The notes under the pieces are model-generated. The model made no database searches and was not told where the DNA came from. It worked only from the letters and a program-made list of their open reading frames with translations. A stretch of 9,828 nt of DNA from Acidobacteriaceae bacterium (GTDB lineage: Bacteria > Acidobacteriota > Terriglobia > Terriglobales > Acidobacteriaceae), in the NCBI GenBank assembly GCA_003164255.1, contig PLST01000593.1:1-9828 (forward strand). Reading direction: 5' to 3'. Shown piece after piece: positions 6,560 to 9,828 of this stretch. The position numbers were made by a program, and so were the translations under genes. Position 1 is the first letter of the stretch; each line of letters opens with the position of its first letter.

Positions 6560-6660
6560 AGCCGACCCTGAAGCAAGTCAACCTCGCCCTGCTAACCTTT
6601 TGGTAGCGAATACAGCGAATTAACGACGGTCCCCTGATCCCTGTATCTGAGGAGCCCCGA
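6560..6660 (+). other. Intergenic leader before the nucleotidase gene
   Basis: This 101-bp gap ends in a strong ribosome site, GAGGAG (6649-6654), placed 6 nt before the GTG start at 6661, which decides that start. A short direct repeat, GCGAATACAGCGAAT (GCGAAT twice, around 6606-6620), lies in the middle. I see no confident promoter or terminator. Confidence 0.45.
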
Positions 6661-7197
6661 GTGAAGCGCATCTGCGTCGACATGGACGAAGTAATGGCCG
6701 ACACGCTCGCCGAGCACCTGCGCCGCTACAACGAAGCCTTCGAAGAAGAAGTCACTCCTCACGATCTCGTCGGCAAAGGCCTCTGGGAGGTCACGCCAGC
6801 CGATCGCCAGGCGCAGCTCCGCGCCTTCCTTGACGCTGAAGACTTCTTTGAAGACCTTGCCCTCATGCCTGACTCTCAACAGGTCCTGAAAGATCTCTCG
6901 TCTCGCTTCGAAATCTTCATCGCCACCCAGGCCATGGTCGTCCCCAACTCCCTCGGACCCAAGTATCGCTGGCTGCAGCGCCACTTCCCCTTCATCCCGC
7001 CCACTCACTACGTCTTTTGCGGCAACAAGTCCATCCTCCGAGCCGACTTCCTCATCGACGACCAGCCCCGCAACCTCCAGCACTTTGAGGGCAAGGGCCT
7101 GCTCTACACCGCACCCCACAACCTCACCGTTACCGGCTATACGCGCATCGACAACTGGCAGCAGGTCGCCGAGTACTTCACCACCATCCAGGGTTAA
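6661..7197 (+). CDS. 5'(3')-deoxyribonucleotidase, HAD superfamily (NT5C type)
   Basis: A 178-residue cytoplasmic phosphatase of the NT5C family (5' nucleotidase, deoxy type C), expected to dephosphorylate (deoxy)nucleoside monophosphates and help balance nucleotide pools. HAD motif I is D7-M-D9-E-V-M-A-D-T, with nucleophile D7 and general acid D9. Motif II is the threonine in ATQA (T89). Motif III is K123 in CGNKSIL, and motif IV is LIDDQPRN (D133/D134), which ligates magnesium. The length is typical for bacterial members and all catalytic residues are present. The start is GTG 6661 with GAGGAG 6 nt upstream. It lies 101 bp after the zinc-ribbon gene and 67 bp before the phospholipase gene, all on the plus strand. 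The exact nucleotide preference cannot be read from sequence, and some family members in bacteria act as general small-molecule phosphatases. Confidence 0.92.
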   Translation: MKRICVDMDEVMADTLAEHLRRYNEAFEEEVTPHDLVGKGLWEVTPADRQAQLRAFLDAEDFFEDLALMPDSQQVLKDLSSRFEIFIATQAMVVPNSLGPKYRWLQRHFPFIPPTHYVFCGNKSILRADFLIDDQPRNLQHFEGKGLLYTAPHNLTVTGYTRIDNWQQVAEYFTTIQG

Positions 7198-7248
7198 CTG
7201 CCCGGCTCGAATGTGCGATTAAGCTCATCACACTTCGTCACCTTCAAC

Positions 7249-7254
7249 TAAAAT
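7249..7254 (+). promoter_or_regulatory. Candidate -10 box before the phospholipase gene
   Basis: TAAAAT matches five of six bases of the -10 consensus and lies 10 nt before ATG 7265, in the 67-bp gap after the nucleotidase gene. No good -35 box is seen at the usual distance. If used, transcription would begin about 7261, so the message would be almost leaderless. This would agree with the weak GGTAGAAG in place of a real ribosome site. Confidence 0.25.
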
Positions 7255-7264
7255 CCGGTAGAAG

Positions 7265-8707
7265 ATGAGCTTCCTCCGGCTCCGCACGATTTTCGCGCTC
7301 CTGCTACTACTCCTCTCGCCACCCTGGCAGAGGCGCGCGGAAGCCTATTCTCTGCTCACCCACGAGCAGCTCATCGACCTCACTTGGGATGACTCCGTCG
7401 TTCCCTTGCTTCTCTCCCGCTATCCCGGCCTGACCCCGGCCCAGCTCGATGAGGCCCGCGCTTACGCTTACGGCGGCTGTGTCATCCAGGACATCGGCTA
7501 TTACCCCTTCGGCGACAGGAACTATTCCAACCTCACCCACTACGTGCGCACAGGCGACTTCGTTGTCAGCCTCTTCCGCAATGCCGAAAATGCAAATGAG
7601 CTTGCCTTTGCCATCGGCGCACTCTCCCACTACATCGGAGATACGGTCGGTCACCCTGGCGCCACCAACCTCGCCGTCCCCCTCTCGTTTCCAAAACTCC
7701 GCGCCAAATACGGCCCTTCAGTGAACTACGCCCAGGGCCGCCACCAGCACGTCCAAATCGAGTTCGCGTTCGACATCGATGAGATCTCTCATCACCGTAC
7801 AGCCCCTCTGCAATATCTCCGCCACATCGGGCTTCAGGTTCCGGTTCGGCAACTCGCTGTCGCTTATTACCAGACTTACGGCGTTACAGAAGACTTTGCG
7901 GGCACGCACAAGCACCGCTTCAACGTCAGTGGATATCGATTTGCGGTTCGGTCCTTCATCCCTCGCATCGCCTACGCGCTCACGCTTCTTCATCGCAATC
8001 ACGAGCCCGCTGAGGTCAGTAGCCCTGAGAGGGTTGAGCTGGATGCGCAATTCGCTCAGTTGGCGACTGAAAATAACTGGCAGGCTTACCGCCGGAAGGC
8101 TGGAATCGGAACCTATACCCTGGCCGGCTTCATCTTCATCGTCCCTAAAATTGGCGCTCTCAAATTGGTCGCGATCAAGGGCCCCACTCAGGCCACGGAG
8201 GTCGATTACCTCCACAGCGTCGTACTTTCCGCTACCGCTCTTCGCCAACACCTCGCCAGCTTCACTCCACCGGCCGATCTGCGTTCTACCAACGCGAATG
8301 CAATTTCCAGGGCGACTGTCATCCCGCTCCCTGCTGCCCAGCCGCTACATGCCAACTCCGCTGTAGACCAAATCGCGCATCAGCTCAGGGACCCACACCA
8401 TCCACTGCCCAATCGCGACCTCGACACGGGATACGTTGTAAAACCTGGCGGTTATTTGCTCACTGACTCTACCTACGCCGACCTCCTGCACCGTCTCACC
8501 CGAACGCCCGATCAACCCATTCCTCCCGGCATCAAAGAGGACATTCAGATTTACTATGCTGACCCGGCGGCGCCTATCACCACCAAAAAAGATCCATCCG
8601 CATGGGCGCAGGTCCAGGCCGACCTCGTCACTCTCGCAGCCATGCCCACCACCACTGAACCCGTGCCTTATCCCACATACGGTGACGACCCGGACGGCCA
8701 ACCGTAG
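7265..8707 (+). CDS. Secreted zinc-dependent phospholipase C-like protein with C-terminal extension
   Basis: A 480-residue exported protein. Residues 1-27 are a Sec signal peptide with a poly-leucine core and an AEA cleavage site, making Y28 the likely mature N-terminus. Residues 28 to about 245 match the zinc-dependent phospholipase C / S1-P1 nuclease fold. H33 lies in LTHEQL, D76 in GGCVIQDIGYYPFG, and H92 in LTHYV. H122, D126 and H130 lie in ALSHYIGDTVGHPG, and H162/E166 in HVQIE. Together these supply the expected three-zinc ligand set. Such enzymes cleave phosphodiester bonds in phospholipids, or in nucleic acids in the sister family. Beyond residue 250 comes an extension of about 230 residues, with a hydrophobic stretch near 284-304 (TLAGFIFIVPKIGALKLVA) that may touch membranes and a Pro/Thr-rich end. 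I cannot assign that part. ATG 7265 is the only reasonable start. The metallophosphoesterase gene follows 81 bp later. Confidence 0.86.
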   Translation: MSFLRLRTIFALLLLLLSPPWQRRAEAYSLLTHEQLIDLTWDDSVVPLLLSRYPGLTPAQLDEARAYAYGGCVIQDIGYYPFGDRNYSNLTHYVRTGDFVVSLFRNAENANELAFAIGALSHYIGDTVGHPGATNLAVPLSFPKLRAKYGPSVNYAQGRHQHVQIEFAFDIDEISHHRTAPLQYLRHIGLQVPVRQLAVAYYQTYGVTEDFAGTHKHRFNVSGYRFAVRSFIPRIAYALTLLHRNHEPAEVSSPERVELDAQFAQLATENNWQAYRRKAGIGTYTLAGFIFIVPKIGALKLVAIKGPTQATEVDYLHSVVLSATALRQHLASFTPPADLRSTNANAISRATVIPLPAAQPLHANSAVDQIAHQLRDPHHPLPNRDLDTGYVVKPGGYLLTDSTYADLLHRLTRTPDQPIPPGIKEDIQIYYADPAAPITTKKDPSAWAQVQADLVTLAAMPTTTEPVPYPTYGDDPDGQP

Positions 8708-8788
8708 TGTTTTCCGCCCCTTGCGCGGATTCTGCTCTGCTTAACCCTGCATTCGCACGCGTTTACCCAGAAATAGGTACCATGGAGT

Positions 8789-9706
8789 ATGGCTGTTGCT
8801 CTCACAGCTTCGACCCAGCGTCTGAGCCGGCGCTTATTTCTCAAGGCAGGCCTCTCGGGCGTTGCCGGCCTCGCCCTCTATGCCGGCGAAATTGAACGCC
8901 ACTGGATTGAGATCGCTCGCCACGAGGTCGCTTTGAGAGGCCTACCCGCCGACTTTGACGGCATGCGCATCGCGCAGATCAGTGACATCCACCTGGACGA
9001 CTTCACTGAGCCCATCTTTCTCCGCCACGCCATCAAGCTCGTCAATCGCGAAAAACCCGACGCCGTCTTCATGACCGGCGATTTCGTCACCGCCATGATG
9101 GCTGAGAAGCGCATTCCGCGCTATTTTGACCGCGAAACCGCCAGCCAGTGCGCCGGCATCCTCACCGGACTCGAATGTAGGTCTCTTTACGCCGTCCTCG
9201 GCAATCATGACCATGGTGTCGGAGCTCACCTGGTCACCTCCGCACTTCAATCAAGCGGCATCACCGTTCTCCGCAACGCCTGCACGCCCATCGAGCGCGG
9301 CAGCAGCCGGTTCTGGATTGCCGGCGTCGAAGATCCGCTGGCCGGCCATCCAATGCCGGAGCTCGCCATTCCCGCCTCCATTCGCAATGTGCCCAACGAA
9401 CCCGTCGTCCTCCTCTGCCATGGGCCGGATTTCGCCGATAACCTGCTGCGGGAGCCATGCGGTCAGGCTGTCGACTTCATGCTCAGCGGTCACAGCCACG
9501 GCGGACAGGTGCGACTGCCCTTCCTCGGCGCGCTGGTTCTGCCTCCCTTTGGTCGAAAGTATGTTGAGGGCTTCTTCAACTTCGGCCGATTGCAACTCTA
9601 CGTCAACCGCGGTCTTGGCACCATCGGACTGCCCTTCCGCTTTGACTGCCCGCCTGAGATCTCCATCTTCACCCTCCGCACCCGCCCAACCGGCCCGGCC
9701 GTTTAA
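8789..9706 (+). CDS. Tat-exported metallophosphoesterase, YaeI-like
   Basis: A 305-residue calcineurin-like phosphoesterase. The N-terminus holds a full twin-arginine signal, SRRLFLKAG (S13-R-R-x-F-L-K), followed by a short hydrophobic stretch, so it should be exported folded with its metals. The catalytic motifs are ISDIHLD (D66, H68), TGDFV (D98), GNHDHG (N139, H140), CHGP (H211) and GHSHGGQV (H235, H237), a complete two-metal set. The C-terminal RKYVEGFFNFGRLQLYVNRGLGTIGLPFR-type segment (256-284) matches the YaeI branch, which includes E. coli phosphodiesterase YaeI and the chlamydial UDP-2,3-diacylglucosamine hydrolase LpxG. The substrate is unknown; a lipid-linked or cell-wall pyrophosphate is plausible. 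ATG 8789 is the only start that keeps the whole Tat signal. The overlapping ATG 8782 reads another frame and ends soon. No well-spaced ribosome site is seen. It lies 81 bp after the phospholipase gene and could share its transcript. Confidence 0.93.
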   Translation: MAVALTASTQRLSRRLFLKAGLSGVAGLALYAGEIERHWIEIARHEVALRGLPADFDGMRIAQISDIHLDDFTEPIFLRHAIKLVNREKPDAVFMTGDFVTAMMAEKRIPRYFDRETASQCAGILTGLECRSLYAVLGNHDHGVGAHLVTSALQSSGITVLRNACTPIERGSSRFWIAGVEDPLAGHPMPELAIPASIRNVPNEPVVLLCHGPDFADNLLREPCGQAVDFMLSGHSHGGQVRLPFLGALVLPPFGRKYVEGFFNFGRLQLYVNRGLGTIGLPFRFDCPPEISIFTLRTRPTGPAV

Positions 9707-9710
9707 CCAA

Positions 9711-9769
9711 CAGCGGGGGCCCCATCCTTGCAGCGCCTTTGTTTTTGCCGCTATCGGGGTCCCCGGCTG
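9711..9769. repeat. Nested imperfect inverted repeat after the metallophosphoesterase gene
   Basis: Arms 9711-9723 and 9757-9769 pair at 11 of 13 positions (CAGC-GGGG-CCC against GGG-CCCC-GCTG). Inside the loop a second stem pairs 9732-9737 with 9747-9752 (5 of 6) around TTTGTTTTT. It starts 5 nt after the stop codon, so it could act as a terminator or RNA-stabilising hairpin. However, there is no T-run after it, and the GC-rich style suggests a dispersed intergenic repeat. The remaining bases to 9828 show no gene that I can support. Confidence 0.45.
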
Positions 9770-9828
9770 CCGATCTTTGTCCGCTGGGGTGATCTAGGGT
9801 GGGATCGCAGAGAACTTCCTCCGCGCTT

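Noticed and set aside
5826..6623. Plus-strand frame of 265 codons inside the zinc-ribbon gene
   Set aside because: Pro/Arg/Ser-rich shadow produced by high-GC codon use; the other frame carries the CxxC pairs and the coiled coil.
8713..8729. TCCGC/GCGGA hairpin just after the phospholipase stop codon as a terminator
   Set aside because: Only 5 pairs and no T-run follows; the downstream gene is co-directional and close, so termination here is not supported.
9707..9828. Minus-strand reading at the right edge as the end of another gene
   Set aside because: The frame stays open by chance into the antisense of the metallophosphoesterase, and its residues (SGKNKGAARMG and so on) show no domain. 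The inverted repeat explains the region better.
1..9828. CRISPR array, prophage, transposon, toxin-antitoxin or biosynthetic cluster
   Set aside because: No regularly spaced repeats, transposase or integrase motifs, or paired small toxin-like genes are present. All sizeable genes fit ordinary metabolic or envelope families.

Overview
The window looks like chromosomal DNA from a GC-rich Gram-negative bacterium, most probably an acidobacterium (Terriglobia-like). Three protein types point there: a DUF2934 mini-protein, a carboxypeptidase-regulatory-like protein with a C-terminal domain I associate with Acidobacteriota, and a zinc-dependent phospholipase C with a long C-terminal extension. The lineage is an inference from protein style, not from a marker gene. 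I see no tRNA, rRNA, CRISPR array, transposase, phage gene or plasmid function. Genes fill almost all of the window and no gap exceeds 300 bases.

Layout. The left edge holds the first 79 codons of glycerol kinase (glpK, minus strand). Divergent from it is a 72-residue DUF2934 protein (plus strand). Three minus-strand genes follow, in transcription order from right to left: an AsmA-like membrane-anchored protein (3912-5648), a secreted GH13 alpha-glucosidase-type enzyme (1985-3820) and a secreted carboxypeptidase-regulatory-domain protein (773-about 1825). A 125-bp divergent region (5649-5773) separates them from four plus-strand genes: a coiled-coil/C4 zinc-ribbon protein (5774-6559), a HAD-family 5'(3')-deoxyribonucleotidase (6661-7197), a Sec-exported zinc phospholipase C-like protein (7265-8707) and a Tat-exported YaeI-like metallophosphoesterase (8789-9706). 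The last 122 bases carry no gene that I trust, but hold a nested inverted repeat.

How the genes fit together. Five of the nine products are predicted to be exported or membrane-anchored: the AsmA-like protein, GH13 enzyme, carboxypeptidase-regulatory protein, phospholipase and metallophosphoesterase. The theme is therefore cell envelope and periplasmic hydrolysis. Gene spacings of 67-160 bp do not demonstrate tight operons. Glycerol kinase, phospholipase and phosphoesterase could all touch lipid or phosphate turnover, but nothing in the sequence proves a shared pathway.

I did not find a clear undescribed system. The points most worth a second look are two genes whose best-supported start codon is CTG, an uncharacterised domain at the C-terminus of the carboxypeptidase-regulatory protein, a phospholipase whose mature N-terminus may itself be a zinc ligand, and the structured repeat at the right edge.
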